Part shown: positions 19,891 through 29,234 of the stretch, piece after piece
How positions within the stretch are numbered: position 1 is the stretch's first letter
Layout: the number at the start of each line of letters is the position of its first letter
Origin: Oceanobacillus salinisoli
GTDB lineage: Bacteria > Bacillota > Bacilli > Bacillales > Amphibacillaceae
Direction of reading: 5' to 3'
NCBI RefSeq assembly: GCF_009733865.1
Contig: NZ_WOFB01000017.1
Location: 1-64,000 of the forward strand
Length of the DNA stretch: 64,000 bases
Position numbers and translations under genes: made by a program
The notes under the pieces: model-generated
The model's input: the letters and a program-made list of their open reading frames with translations, nothing else
What the model was told of the DNA's origin: nothing
Databases searched by the model: none

Positions 19891-21204
19891 ATGAGTCAAA
19901 ATCAATTTAGCGGCTTCCATTTACAACAAGTTATGCTCGATGTTATTGAACAATTAAACTTTAAACAACCGACAGAAATTCAGGAACAGGTAATACCTAA
20001 AATTTTGGACGGTACGAGTGTTATTGGACAGTCACGTACTGGATCAGGGAAAACCCATGCGTATTTGCTTCCGTTGTTTAATCAAATGGATAGCTCGAAT
20101 AGAGAAGTGCAATTTGTCATAACTGCACCAACTCGAGAACTTGCTACACAAATATATGACGAAGTCCGTAAAATTATTCAATATGCAAATAAAGAAGGAA
20201 AATGGATTGCCAAGTTACTAGTTGGAGGAACCGATAAGCAAAAAATGGTGGAAAAACTGAAAGAACCTCCACATATTATTGTTGGAACACCCGGAAGAAT
20301 TTTGGATTTAGTTAAAGAGGAGGCACTGTCTATCTATTCCGCAGCATCATTTGTTATAGATGAAGCTGACTTAATGCTTGACCTTGGTTTTATTGATGAT
20401 GTCGATCAATTGCTCATTCGTTCAAAAAGAGATATTCAGCTCTTGGTTTTCTCAGCAACCATTCCACAACGATTGCAGCATTTCTTTAAAAAGTATTTAG
20501 AAAATCCTACTTATGTCAAAGTGGATGACCATTTTTCACCTGAAACGATGGAGCATCGATTAATTGCAACAAAACATCGGGATGAAGCAGATATAATTTA
20601 TGAAATTTCCAAAGCAATTAATCCTTATTTAGCAATTATCTTTACAAATGGAAAGAAACAAGCGGATGAACTGGCACACTCATTACAGGAGAGAGGGTTG
20701 GAAGTTGGCATTATCCATGGAGGTTTGGCACCGAGGGAGCGTAAACGTGTCTTAAAGGAGATACAGAACCTTCGTTATCAATATATTGTGGCTACCGATC
20801 TTGCGGCAAGAGGAATTGATATTAAAGGCGTCAGCCACGTTATTAATGCACAGATTCCGAAAGAGGAAGAATTTTATATTCATCGGGTAGGTAGAACAGC
20901 AAGAGCGGGTATGGAAGGTACTGCAATCAGCTTATATCAGGAAGATGACCTAAACCTTATAAGAAAGCTTGAGGACAAGGGTTTGCAATTCACTTATGCA
21001 GATGTAAAAAATGGAGAATGGAAAGAAGCCAAAGCATGGAATGAGCGTCATTTAAGAACAAAGACGACAACAGATCTTGAAAAAGAAGCGTGGAAACATG
21101 TCCGGAAGACAAAAAAAGTGAAACCAGGATATAAGAAAAAAATGAAAAAACAGCAAGCCTCCATAAAAAGACAATTAGCTAAGAAAACAAAATATAAGAA
21201 ATAG
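19891..21204 (+). CDS. cshB: DEAD-box RNA helicase CshB
   Basis: A 437-residue helicase with Q motif (FKQPTEIQEQ), motif I SRTGSGKT, motif II DEAD, motif III SAT and motif VI HRVGRTARAG. The basic C-terminal tail (about 395-437) is rich in lysine, typical of CshB (YqfR). It unwinds RNA in cold adaptation and ribosome assembly. The neighbours yqfO and nfo match B. subtilis. AAAGGAG precedes the ATG. Confidence 0.94.
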   Translation: MSQNQFSGFHLQQVMLDVIEQLNFKQPTEIQEQVIPKILDGTSVIGQSRTGSGKTHAYLLPLFNQMDSSNREVQFVITAPTRELATQIYDEVRKIIQYANKEGKWIAKLLVGGTDKQKMVEKLKEPPHIIVGTPGRILDLVKEEALSIYSAASFVIDEADLMLDLGFIDDVDQLLIRSKRDIQLLVFSATIPQRLQHFFKKYLENPTYVKVDDHFSPETMEHRLIATKHRDEADIIYEISKAINPYLAIIFTNGKKQADELAHSLQERGLEVGIIHGGLAPRERKRVLKEIQNLRYQYIVATDLAARGIDIKGVSHVINAQIPKEEEFYIHRVGRTARAGMEGTAISLYQEDDLNLIRKLEDKGLQFTYADVKNGEWKEAKAWNERHLRTKTTTDLEKEAWKHVRKTKKVKPGYKKKMKKQQASIKRQLAKKTKYKK

Positions 21205-21255
21205 GTCCCCATTTATGATAGTATCGTGTACAGCAAATAGGGAGAGGTGTATAAA

Positions 21256-22149
21256 ATGTTAAAAATAGGATCACACGTATCCATGAGCGGAAAAAAAATG
21301 CTCCTGGGTTCAAGCGAAGAAGCAGCAGCGTATGGTGCAAATACATTTATGATTTATACAGGTGCACCACAAAATACGAGAAGAAAACCAATCGAAGAAC
21401 TTAATATCGAAGCGGGTAAAGAATACATGGAGAAAAACGGTTTTTCAGATATTGTCGTTCATGCTCCATATATTATCAATATAGGGAATAGTACAAAACC
21501 AGCTACTTTTGAATTAGGGGTTAATTTTCTTAAAAGTGAAATAGAACGTACAGAGGCAATTGGTGCAAAGCAAATTGTACTCCATCCAGGAGCGCACGTT
21601 GGTGCTGGGTCTGGTGAGGGAATTAAGAAAATCATCGAGGGCCTTAATGAAGTTCTTGAGAAGGAGAAAGACGTTCAAATCGCATTAGAAACGATGGCTG
21701 GGAAAGGCTCAGAAATAGGACGAAACTTTGATGAAATAGCAAAGATTATAGATGGTGTCACATTAAACGAGAAACTTTCTGTTTGTTTGGATACATGTCA
21801 TATTCATGATGCAGGCTATGATATTGTGAACGATTTTGACGGTGTTTTACAGGAATTTGATAAAATAATTGGTATAGAACGAATTAAAGTAGTCCATGTT
21901 AATGACAGTAAGAATGAACGGGGGGCACATAAAGACCGTCACGAAAATATCGGTTTTGGTCATATTGGTTTTCAAGCCCTTCATTACGTTATTCAACATC
22001 CCCAGCTGGAACACCTACCAAAAATTCTTGAAACGCCATATGTTGGAGAGGATAAAAAGAATAAAAAAGCACCATATAAATATGAAATCGAAATGATAAA
22101 AAATGGTATATTTGAAGATGACTTAAAAGAGAAAATTTTAAATAGTTAA
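21256..22149 (+). CDS. nfo: Endonuclease IV (AP endonuclease)
   Basis: A 297-residue TIM-barrel zinc nuclease. Family motifs include GSHVSM at the N-terminus, [32 protein letters not shown] and [20 protein letters not shown]. It cleaves abasic sites in base excision repair, and in Bacillus it also works in spore DNA repair. I chose ATG 21256 with GGAGAGG at 21241-21247. A GTG nine bases upstream overlaps that site. Confidence 0.96.
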   Translation: MLKIGSHVSMSGKKMLLGSSEEAAAYGANTFMIYTGAPQNTRRKPIEELNIEAGKEYMEKNGFSDIVVHAPYIINIGNSTKPATFELGVNFLKSEIERTEAIGAKQIVLHPGAHVGAGSGEGIKKIIEGLNEVLEKEKDVQIALETMAGKGSEIGRNFDEIAKIIDGVTLNEKLSVCLDTCHIHDAGYDIVNDFDGVLQEFDKIIGIERIKVVHVNDSKNERGAHKDRHENIGFGHIGFQALHYVIQHPQLEHLPKILETPYVGEDKKNKKAPYKYEIEMIKNGIFEDDLKEKILNS

Positions 22150-22198
22150 TGATACCATTTTTGATGAAAATAATGGAGGGGTAGCATAAAATCCTCCT

Positions 22199-22272
22199 AT
22201 AAAAAGAGAAAAATCCGAACCAATTAAAATTCTAACTGAGGAAGTTTGAATCATGGTTCGGTTTTTTTTCAG
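22199..22272 (+). repeat. Terminator-like repeat C, copy 2 (+ orientation)
   Basis: The sequence starts AAAAATCCGAACC, has a centre shared with copies 1 and 3 (AATTCTAACTGAGGAAG), and ends GGTTCGGTTTTTTTT. It probably terminates nfo and, from the other strand, the convergent yqfT. Confidence 0.75.
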
Positions 22273-22289
22273 CCACTCTTTTTTAACAT

Positions 22290-22574
22290 TTACTCGAATA
22301 AATTTTCCAGTCCATATGATTTAATGACCTCATCCAATAGGCTTCTTGCCTCTTTTGCTGTTTGTAAGTCAGTAATTCTCGCTAACTCACGAAACATTCT
22401 TTCACGGTCTTTAAGCTTAAACGGATCAACGGTACTTTGTTTTAAATAGTTGGATATTTGCATGGCTTGCTGTCTGGATATAGAAAAACCATATTGCTTG
22501 GCATAAAATTGTAATTCATCGGGCGTTATTTGTTTCAGCTTTTTTTTAACTAATTCTTTTATGAATATCGACAT
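22290..22574 (-). CDS. yqfT: YqfT-like DUF2624 protein
   Basis: A 94-residue, mostly helical protein resembling the DUF2624/YqfT family: LKQITPDELQFYAKQYGFSI near the N-terminus, then helical repeats. The function is unknown. It converges with nfo; repeat C lies between. Position after nfo matches B. subtilis. Confidence 0.75.
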   Translation of the reverse strand: MSIFIKELVKKKLKQITPDELQFYAKQYGFSISRQQAMQISNYLKQSTVDPFKLKDRERMFRELARITDLQTAKEARSLLDEVIKSYGLENLFE

Positions 22575-22725
22575 GTTAAAAACTCCTTAATAAGGTTCTC
22601 TTGTACTATATGCATTTCAATGAAAAAAATAAACTTGTTTTATGTCACTTCCACAAAATAACATTATATTCAGGCGAAGATTCCATACACTATAAATGCA
22701 CCTCATTAAAAAAGGAGGTCAACAG

Positions 22726-23112
22726 ATGGCTGATTACAAAGACAGAAATGATCATGTAGAAGAGGCTCCAAGACATGGAGAAAACGATGGAGAAGAAGTT
22801 AAAAATCAAGATTTTGTTGGCGTAGAACCTGATAGTTCCAGAAATGAGGAGTATGCTGCCGAGTTCACTGCAGATGATTATGAAGTAAGGGATAGAGCAG
22901 AAGCAGATGGTGATGTAAATAGCATGTACGGATGGATTGGTTTAGCTCTTTCCATTATTTCATTCTTTATGTGGCCAATCATATTAGGTGCGGCAGGGAT
23001 TATCTTAGGGTTTGTCTCCAGAGCTCGTGGAGCAGATACGTTAGGTAATATTGCAATTGCTGCCGGGGCAATATCCATTTTAATAACGGTCTTTATATTG
23101 CCTTTCGTCTAG
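22726..23112 (+). CDS. yqfX: YqfX-like membrane protein
   Basis: 128 residues: an acidic, charged N-terminal half (about 1-65) followed by two transmembrane helices with the motif GAAGIILGFVSRARGADTLG, very like B. subtilis YqfX (DUF4190-type). The function is unknown. The start at 22726 has AAAAGGAGG eight bases upstream. zur, yqfU and yqfW, which lie nearby in B. subtilis, are absent. Confidence 0.82.
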   Translation: MADYKDRNDHVEEAPRHGENDGEEVKNQDFVGVEPDSSRNEEYAAEFTADDYEVRDRAEADGDVNSMYGWIGLALSIISFFMWPIILGAAGIILGFVSRARGADTLGNIAIAAGAISILITVFILPFV

Positions 23113-23129
23113 CTGAATAAACCAAAATT

Positions 23130-23164
23130 AAGGAGACTGAGACATAAGTTTCAGTCTCCTTTTC
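23130..23164. terminator. Bidirectional terminator between yqfX and yqfZ
   Basis: Perfect 10-bp stem AGGAGACTGA / TCAGTCTCCT with A residues on one side and T residues on the other, placed between two convergent genes. Confidence 0.9.
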
Positions 23165-23491
23165 TTATAGTTCATATACTGGAAAATAATAAAATGTATT
23201 AGGCTGAAGTCTGTAAGGATTTACTTCTGGATTCAGCTGTTGAAAGTCTGTCATCATTTGATCAATAGCTATTTCTCCCTTTCCTTCATTAATATTTTCT
23301 ACAATGGATAAAACTGTATCTCCAGACGTTACCTTCACTTTCATAGCGGAGTAATTTTCATTTATTTGTATGGTGGTTTCTTGGGTGGGGACATTCTCAT
23401 TTGGCTCGGTACCTAAAGATAAGTCTTTATAAATACTGGCGACTAACAGTATAATGATGATATAGATAAAAATTTTCTTAGAAAAGTACAT
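23165..23491 (-). CDS. yqfZ: LysM-like membrane-anchored protein (YqfZ-like)
   Basis: 108 residues with an N-terminal membrane anchor (about 5-24) and a C-terminal LysM-type domain (VTSGDTVLSIVENIN ... LNPEVNPYRLQPNTFYYFPVY). Probably faces the outside and binds peptidoglycan. The B. subtilis YqfZ protein has the same size and layout; there ispG lies next to it, which is missing here. Confidence 0.75.
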   Translation of the reverse strand: MYFSKKIFIYIIIILLVASIYKDLSLGTEPNENVPTQETTIQINENYSAMKVKVTSGDTVLSIVENINEGKGEIAIDQMMTDFQQLNPEVNPYRLQPNTFYYFPVYEL

Positions 23492-23563
23492 ATAAATTCT
23501 CCTTTAAAATGAAACCATTTATATTAACATTTCGTACATCTACTATGGAGAGGAGGAAATACT

Positions 23564-24199
23564 TTGGGTATTTTCGAATTAGAATGGATTGGTATGATTA
23601 TCACCGGACTTGGAACATTGTTTTTAATTGGGGAGGTTTTAGTCAATGCCCGCGGTATTTTTGGATTACTGGGCATTGGTTTTATAACCGTATATTTTGG
23701 TGCATATGTCATTGATACAAGCTCCTTTATCATTATGCTTATTTTATATTTTATAGGATTATTACTAATAATTATTGATGGGGAAATTGTTAATGATGGG
23801 ACATTGGCAACGATAGGTTTAGCGGTTATGCTTATCGCTGTTGCATTAGCAGCACCATCATTTACTGCTGGATTATATGCGGTTATAGGTGTTATTTTAG
23901 GTGCAGCAAGTTCATTCCTATTTCTTAAAGTATTTAAGAAGCGGGAAATGTGGACGAAACTCGCATTAAAAGATCCATTAACAAGTGAGGCGGGCTATAA
24001 TTCCTTAAATGAAGAATATGAAAAGCTTCTTAATCAATCAGGGATTACGATTACGGACCTGCGCCCTGTTGGAACCATTCTAATAGATAATAAAGATTAT
24101 AGTGCAATTTCAAATGGGCAATGGATAGAAAGAAATACCGAAATTAAAGTAATTCAAGTAGATGGTACGAAAATATTGGTTGAAAAGATGAAGAAATAA
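23564..24199 (+). CDS. NfeD-family membrane protein
   Basis: A 211-residue NfeD-like protein with four to five N-terminal transmembrane helices (about 8-125) and a C-terminal OB-fold (about 150-210: DLRPVGTILIDNKDYSAISNG ... IKVIQVDG). NfeD proteins usually partner a stomatin-like protein such as YqfA, but none is adjacent here. TTG start, well supported by GAGGAGG at 23550-23556. A terminator follows directly. Confidence 0.85.
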   Translation: MGIFELEWIGMIITGLGTLFLIGEVLVNARGIFGLLGIGFITVYFGAYVIDTSSFIIMLILYFIGLLLIIIDGEIVNDGTLATIGLAVMLIAVALAAPSFTAGLYAVIGVILGAASSFLFLKVFKKREMWTKLALKDPLTSEAGYNSLNEEYEKLLNQSGITITDLRPVGTILIDNKDYSAISNGQWIERNTEIKVIQVDGTKILVEKMKK

Positions 24200-24224
24200 G
24201 CTTGGGTATCCAAGCTTTTTTTTA
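24198..24224 (+). terminator. Terminator after the NfeD-like gene
   Basis: AAGCTTGG / CCAAGCTT stem beginning at the stop codon, followed by eight T residues. Confidence 0.85.
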
Positions 24225-24453
24225 TGGCTTGAATAAAAAACTTCCTCATCCACATGTAACATCCATATATTTAAAGCATGAATTCTTTCTACTGGGAAAT
24301 ATCTAAAGAAAGAAGCCCTATATGTCATTTATCTACCCGATTATTAATTTAATGTAAAAAATTGACGAAATATCTTTACAAAAAATTTACCTATATTTAA
24401 TATGTATTAGGGTACAGTACCATTTACACAACAAGATGAAGGGATGTTATGAA

Positions 24454-26082
24454 TTGGAATTAGATATACAAACATTAATTTTTGAATTTATTGGTGGACT
24501 AGGTATCTTCTTATTAGGTATCAAGTATATGGGAGATGGTCTGCAAAAGTCTGCGGGAGATCGGTTAAGGGATATACTTGATAGGTTTACTACTAACCCC
24601 TTCCTGGGAGTTCTGGCAGGTATCATTGTTACAATATTATTACAGACCAGCACCGGTACAACTGTATTGACGATAGGTCTGGTTAATGCTGGGTTTATGA
24701 CATTAAGACAAGCAATTGGTGTCATCATGGGGGCTAATATTGGTACAACTGTAACTGCATTTATTATTGGGATTGACATTGGAGAATACGCTTTGCCAAT
24801 ACTTGCTGTTGGAGCTTTTATGCTGTTTTTCTTTAGAAATCCTAAAGTTAATAACTGGGGTCAAACTGTTTTCGGCTTTGGTGCGTTGTTCTTCGGGCTG
24901 GAACTAATGGGAGGGTCTTTAAAACCTTTAGCTGGCTTACAGGCTTTCTATGATTTAACTGCTGAAATGAGTACTAATCCAATATTAGGGGTTACAATTG
25001 GTACGATTTTAACCGTTATTGTTCAAAGTTCTAGTGCAACCATCGGAATTCTTCAAACAATATTTGCTCAAGGAACGATGGAATTATCTGCTGCATTACC
25101 GGTATTATTTGGAGATAATATCGGAACAACGATAACGGCAGTTCTAGCATCGATTGGTGCAACGGTAGCAGCAAGAAGAGCTGCATTAACACATGTTATC
25201 TTTAATTTGATTGGAACTACTATTGTTCTAGTTTTGCTTGTGCCATTTACGTATTATGTTTCATACTTACAAAGTACTTTAGATTTGAATCCGGAGATGA
25301 CGATAGCATTTGCACACGGAAGTTTCAATGTGGTAAACACTATTATTCAATTTCCTTTTATTGGCGCATTAGCATGGCTTGTTACGAAAATTGTCCCAGG
25401 AAAGGATGCTATTGTCGAATACAAACCAGTACATTTGGATCCAATCTTTGTTCAACAGTCCTCATCCGTTGCTCTTGATCAAGCTAAATCTGAGGTTGTT
25501 CGCATGGGCGAATATGCTTATAAAGGGTTAGAAGAATCTAACATGTATTTATCAACTAATTCAAATAAGCATGCAGAAATGGCAATGCAAATTGAAGATG
25601 CCCTTAATAATTTAGATCGAAAAATCACAGATTATCTTGTTCATGTATCAGGCGGTTCCTTAACAGAGGCAGAAAGTGAAAAACATACAGCATTAATGAA
25701 CTCAGTTCGTGATTTTGAAAGAATTGGTGACCATTTTGAAAATATCGTAGAATTGGTCGATTATAAGATTTCAAACAAGGTTCATTTGACCGAGCAAGCT
25801 ATGGAAGATTTGAATAACATGTTTGACCTTACTTTAATGACGGTAAAACAGGCAATTGGTGCATTACAAGAATCCGATAGGGAAATGGCACTGGAAGTTA
25901 TTCAAAAAGAAGAAGAAATTGATAAGATGGAAAGAGATTATCGCAAGAAGCATATTATCCGTATGAATGAAGGACATTGTAATGGATCTGCAGGTATCGT
26001 ATTTGTTGATATTATCAGTAACCTAGAACGTATTGGTGACCATGCAGTAAACATTGCTGAATATGTCCTTGGAGGAGAATAA
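24454..26082 (+). CDS. nptA: Na/Pi cotransporter family protein NptA
   Basis: A 542-residue type II Na+/phosphate cotransporter. Two inverted repeats carry the paired QTSTGTT and QSSSATI signatures, and a C-terminal PhoU-like helical domain (about 345-540) contains DFERIGDHFENI and NLERIGDHAVNI. It imports phosphate with sodium. TTG at 24454 is preferred because AAGGGATG lies upstream; the in-frame ATG at 24436 has no ribosome site. This could be the main phosphate importer in the neighbourhood, since pst genes are missing near phoU. Confidence 0.9.
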   Translation: MELDIQTLIFEFIGGLGIFLLGIKYMGDGLQKSAGDRLRDILDRFTTNPFLGVLAGIIVTILLQTSTGTTVLTIGLVNAGFMTLRQAIGVIMGANIGTTVTAFIIGIDIGEYALPILAVGAFMLFFFRNPKVNNWGQTVFGFGALFFGLELMGGSLKPLAGLQAFYDLTAEMSTNPILGVTIGTILTVIVQSSSATIGILQTIFAQGTMELSAALPVLFGDNIGTTITAVLASIGATVAARRAALTHVIFNLIGTTIVLVLLVPFTYYVSYLQSTLDLNPEMTIAFAHGSFNVVNTIIQFPFIGALAWLVTKIVPGKDAIVEYKPVHLDPIFVQQSSSVALDQAKSEVVRMGEYAYKGLEESNMYLSTNSNKHAEMAMQIEDALNNLDRKITDYLVHVSGGSLTEAESEKHTALMNSVRDFERIGDHFENIVELVDYKISNKVHLTEQAMEDLNNMFDLTLMTVKQAIGALQESDREMALEVIQKEEEIDKMERDYRKKHIIRMNEGHCNGSAGIVFVDIISNLERIGDHAVNIAEYVLGGE

Positions 26083-26095
26083 ATAAAAAGGATGG

Positions 26096-26134
26096 GGTGG
26101 AGAAAGAAGTATCTTTCTCTACCTTTTATCTTTC
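26096..26134 (+). terminator. Terminator after nptA
   Basis: GGTGGAGAAAGA / TCTTTCTCTACC stem (one G-U pair) with a 4-base loop, followed by TTTTATCTTTC. Confidence 0.8.
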
Positions 26135-26306
26135 TTACGTTAGGCTGTTGTAGAGCCCATATTTCGGCAAGTTTTTGTCAATAAGCTAAATGGAATATTG
26201 AAATATCATAATCTTAAGCTGTTAACCCATATTTCTATTGAAAATACCAACTATTGATGTTAATATAAATATTGTCGTTTCTTTAAGTAAATTTACATAT
26301 AATTTG

Positions 26307-26335
26307 TTGACAAAAATAAAAATACATGGTAAATT
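26307..26335 (+). promoter_or_regulatory. Promoter of the tRNA cluster
   Basis: TTGACA at 26307-26312, a 17-base spacer, and TAAATT at 26330-26335, about 40 bp before the first tRNA. It is a good sigma-A match. Confidence 0.7.
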
Positions 26336-26374
26336 ATATTTCGTTGCTATTCAACATAAGGCAATCATGATTAT

Positions 26375-26449
26375 TCCACAGTAGCTCAGTGGTAGAGCAA
26401 TCGGCTGTTAACCGATCGGTCGTAGGTTCGAATCCTACCTGTGGAGCCA
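26375..26449 (+). tRNA. tRNA-Asn (GTT)
   Basis: Complete cloverleaf: acceptor TCCACAG / CTGTGGA, anticodon loop CTGTTAA, T-arm GGTTCGAATCC. The 3' CCA is encoded (26447-26449). Confidence 0.96.
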
Positions 26450-26451
26450 AT

Positions 26452-26528
26452 GGCGGCGTAGCTCAGCTGGCGAGAGCGTACGGTTCATACCCGTGAGGTC
26501 GTGGGTTCGATCCCCTCCGCCGCTACCA
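26452..26528 (+). tRNA. tRNA-Met (CAT), elongator type
   Basis: Acceptor GGCGGCG / CGCCGCT, anticodon loop TTCATAC, encoded CCA. The first acceptor pair is G:U rather than the mismatch expected of an initiator. It closely resembles the B. subtilis elongator tRNA-Met. Confidence 0.92.
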
Positions 26529-26541
26529 TATTCTATAAGAC

Positions 26542-26618
26542 GGCGGTCGTGGCGAAGTGGTTAACGCACCGGATTGTGGCTCCGGCATTCGTGGGTTCGA
26601 TTCCCACCGGTCGCCCCA
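26542..26618 (+). tRNA. tRNA-His (GTG)
   Basis: Anticodon loop TTGTGGC. The acceptor folds with the extra G at -1 (26542) paired to C73 (26615), the hallmark of tRNA-His. CCA encoded at 26616-26618. Confidence 0.96.
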
Positions 26619-26627
26619 ATAACATAC

Positions 26628-26704
26628 GGACCCTTAGCTCAGTTGGTTAGAGCTATCGGCTCATAACCGATCGGTCGCAGGTTCGAGTCCTGCAGGGTCC
26701 ACCA
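26628..26704 (+). tRNA. tRNA with CAT anticodon, probably tRNA-Ile2
   Basis: Acceptor GGACCCT / AGGGTCC, anticodon loop CTCATAA, encoded CCA. It resembles tRNA-Ile2 (GG-CCCTTAGCTCAG...), whose CAT wobble base is turned to lysidine by TilS so that it reads AUA. tRNA-Met cannot be excluded from sequence alone. Confidence 0.9.
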
Positions 26705-26716
26705 TATTTTATTTTC

Positions 26717-26809
26717 GGAGGTATACCCAAGTCTGGCTGAAGGGATCGGTCTTGAAAACCGACAGGCGGGTCAAACCGCGCGGGGGTTCGAATCCCTCTA
26801 CCTCCTCCA
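26717..26809 (+). tRNA. tRNA-Ser (TGA)
   Basis: A 93-nt class II tRNA with a long variable arm, anticodon loop CTTGAAA, acceptor GGAGGTA / TACCTCC, encoded CCA. The discriminator base reads T, unusual for tRNA-Ser, which normally has G73. Confidence 0.93.
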
Positions 26810-26819
26810 TACATATTTC

Positions 26820-26892
26820 GGCTCGGTAGCTCAGTCGGTAGAGCAAAGGACTGAAAATCCTTGTGTCGGCGGTTCGATTCCGTCCCGCGCCA
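26820..26892 (+). tRNA. tRNA-Phe (GAA), acceptor stem damaged, no encoded CCA
   Basis: Anticodon loop CTGAAAA and the body match bacterial tRNA-Phe. The 3' acceptor strand reads CCGCGCC, giving a U4-C69 mismatch where B. subtilis has A69. The three bases after the discriminator are TCT, not CCA as in the five preceding tRNAs. It may be a decaying copy or may depend on CCA-adding enzyme. Confidence 0.8.
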
Positions 26893-26897
26893 TCTGT

Positions 26898-26929
26898 AAA
26901 AAACAAGTACAATTGGTACTTGTTTTTTC
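26898..26929 (+). terminator. Terminator of the tRNA cluster
   Basis: AAAAAACAAGTACC-like stem: AAAACAAGTAC / GTACTTGTTTT with an AATTG loop and a T run. Confidence 0.9.
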
Positions 26930-26983
26930 TTTTATATCGATATATATAGCTATGACCAATTTGGTGATAGCTATTTTCATTTA

Positions 26984-27020
26984 GAGGGCATTCCAAAAGT
27001 CCAGGGAAATGTCACATGGA
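26984..27020 (+). repeat. Remnant of repeat D end
   Basis: TTCCAAAAGTCCAGGGAAAT followed by GTCACATG resembles the left end of the element at 32402 (TTCAAAAAGTCCGGTGAAAA, then TGACACAT) over about 36 bp. It looks like a solo or decayed end. The rest of the gap to sodA holds only AT-rich sequence. Confidence 0.5.
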
Positions 27021-27194
27021 ATTTCTTATGGTTTTCTAATTAATTCACATTACCAATCAAATAATCAACTTATAAAATAATCATTCACTAATTAGGCAAA
27101 TTATTTGCAAGAATAGTTAAGCAGTGATAATCTTCTAGATAAAGGGTTAATAACCTATTTTAACCATTTTATTAAATTAAGGAGGAAGATATTC

Positions 27195-27806
27195 ATGGCT
27201 AAATTTGAATTACCGGAACTACCATATGCGTACGACGCATTGGAACCAACAATTGACAAAGAAACAATGACTATTCATCATACGAAACATCACAACACAT
27301 ATGTTACCAACTTAAATGGTGCTGTAGATGGACTTTCTGAATTGGAAGGTAAATCTGTAGAAGAACTAATTAGCGATCTGGATGCAGTTCCAGAAGAAAA
27401 ACGTACAGCAGTACGCAATAATGGCGGTGGACATGCTAACCACAGCTTATTCTGGAAAGTTCTATCCCCAAATGGTGGAGGAGAACCAACAGGTGAATTG
27501 GCTGACAAGATTAATGCTAAATTCGGCGGCTTTGACAAGTTCAAAGAAGAATTTGAAACTGCTGCGAAAACACGCTTTGGTTCTGGTTGGGCTTGGCTAG
27601 TACTAAATAACGGTGAACTTGAAGTAACAAGCACGCCAAACCAAGACTCACCACTAATGGAAGGGAAAACTCCACTATTAGGTGTCGATGTTTGGGAACA
27701 TGCTTATTACCTAAAATATCAAAATAGACGTCCTGAATACCTTTCAGCTTTCTGGAATGTTGTGAATTGGGATGAAGTAGCAAAAAATTATAACGAAGCA
27801 AAATAA
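27195..27806 (+). CDS. sodA: Superoxide dismutase (Mn/Fe)
   Basis: 203 residues. Metal ligands are His27 (HHTKHH region), His in NHSLFWK, and the DVWEHAYY Asp/His. SodA removes superoxide in the cytoplasm and is also found in Bacillus spores. AGGAGG precedes the ATG. The neighbours yqgE and pbpA are as in B. subtilis. Confidence 0.97.
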   Translation: MAKFELPELPYAYDALEPTIDKETMTIHHTKHHNTYVTNLNGAVDGLSELEGKSVEELISDLDAVPEEKRTAVRNNGGGHANHSLFWKVLSPNGGGEPTGELADKINAKFGGFDKFKEEFETAAKTRFGSGWAWLVLNNGELEVTSTPNQDSPLMEGKTPLLGVDVWEHAYYLKYQNRRPEYLSAFWNVVNWDEVAKNYNEAK

Positions 27807-27828
27807 TATGTTTGTTTTGAAAACACGT

Positions 27829-27860
27829 GGGATTTTTTCCCGCGTGTTTTTTTGCATATC
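27829..27860 (+). terminator. Terminator after sodA
   Basis: AACACGTGGG / CCCGCGTGTT stem (one G-U pair) followed by a run of seven T. Confidence 0.9.
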
Positions 27861-27910
27861 TAACATTGATTCGCTCAAACTAATAAGAGAACAAAAGGAG
27901 TAGTTTAGAT

Positions 27911-29182
27911 ATGTCAAAAATACTACAAGCATTTGAAAATAAAATCGACGTAAACCGAGATTTGTTATTGCTGTTGCTCATAGGTGGTCTCTATTCATTA
28001 GGTATTTTTCTGTCCAACACATTTGTAAATATTTACTTATGGAGACAGTCCGGGGATTATGTAACGATTGCAATTTATAATCTTGGAATTAATCTATTTC
28101 AGGCCTTGACCTTTGTACTTGCTGGAAGACTTGCTAAAAAGGTTGATCGAATCATTGTTCTTCGATTAGGGGTTATCTTCTTATCCTTGTTTTTTTTATG
28201 TGTTTTAATTATCGGTGAAAAGGCATCTACATTCAATTTTTTGCTGGGTTGTTTATTAGGGATTGGTTATGGTTTCTATTGGCTTGCATTTAATGTATTG
28301 ACATTTGAGATAACCGAACCTGATACAAGAGATTTTTTTAATGGATTTTTAGGTGTTCTCCAGTCACTGGGTGGAATGATTGGGCCTCTGCTTGCTGGGA
28401 TCATTATTTCAAAACTGGATGGAAATATTGGTTATACGACAATCTTTACTATTTCATTTATTTTGTTTATATGTGCTGTTGCTGCAAGTTTCTTTCTCCA
28501 GCGAAGAAGTGCGAAAGGGAATTTTTATTTCAAAAGGATTCTGTTGGAAAAAAATAATAACAAAAACTGGAGCAGAATATTATATGCCCATTTTTTTCAA
28601 GGAATACGAGAGGGCGTATTCGCATTTGTAATATCCATTTGGGTATTTGTTGTAACACAAAGTGAATTTGCTTTAGGTACGTTTAATTTATTTTTATCTG
28701 GACTTTCAGCTGTACTTTATTTTGTAGTTACAAAATTTATTAAACCTTCTATAAGGAAAAAAGCGATATTATTAGGTGCCATACTTCTATATTTCTCTAT
28801 TTTTATCATCTTATTTGATATCAGCTATTTCCTCCTAATTATTTATGCAATTGTCATCGGGTTTGCCTATCCAATTATTAACGTACCATATGTATCTTTA
28901 ACATATGATGTGATAGGAAAGGCTTGGAAGGCTGGTGAATTAAGAATTGAGTATATTGTGGTTCGTGAATTATTTTTAAATTGTGGCAGAATTGTTTCTG
29001 TGCTTGTGTTCTTATTTGCCGTTTCTATTTATGACGCAGAACAGATTATTCCAATTATTCTAGTTGTCTTTGGTGCAGGCCATTTAGTCATCTATTTCTT
29101 TATAAAGAATATTTATTTGGGAAGCTCCTCGCAAAAAGAAATATTAATGAAAGAACAGATTACCGACGAAAAAAATCGGTAA
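27911..29182 (+). CDS. yqgE: MFS transporter YqgE
   Basis: A 423-residue major facilitator superfamily protein with twelve hydrophobic helices. Loop 2-3 contains GRLAKKVDRIIVLRLG, the MFS loop pattern. The substrate is unknown. Placement between sodA and pbpA matches B. subtilis yqgE. AAAAGGAG precedes the ATG. Confidence 0.88.
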   Translation: MSKILQAFENKIDVNRDLLLLLLIGGLYSLGIFLSNTFVNIYLWRQSGDYVTIAIYNLGINLFQALTFVLAGRLAKKVDRIIVLRLGVIFLSLFFLCVLIIGEKASTFNFLLGCLLGIGYGFYWLAFNVLTFEITEPDTRDFFNGFLGVLQSLGGMIGPLLAGIIISKLDGNIGYTTIFTISFILFICAVAASFFLQRRSAKGNFYFKRILLEKNNNKNWSRILYAHFFQGIREGVFAFVISIWVFVVTQSEFALGTFNLFLSGLSAVLYFVVTKFIKPSIRKKAILLGAILLYFSIFIILFDISYFLLIIYAIVIGFAYPIINVPYVSLTYDVIGKAWKAGELRIEYIVVRELFLNCGRIVSVLVFLFAVSIYDAEQIIPIILVVFGAGHLVIYFFIKNIYLGSSSQKEILMKEQITDEKNR

Positions 29183-29234
29183 ATATGGTAAAATCAAATA
29201 TATAAGTAAATGTTTGATTTTGGGGGAGAACCAT

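Noticed and set aside
25410-25420. TGTCGAA as a Spo0A box in nptA, and similar words inside phage genes at 54.25, 59.2 and 62.2 kb
   Set aside because: All lie inside coding sequence and are expected by chance at this frequency.
26709-26996. A - strand reading frame of 95 codons across the tRNA cluster
   Set aside because: It is antisense to tRNA-Ser and tRNA-Phe; such frames are a well-known artefact over tRNA genes and it has no ribosome site.
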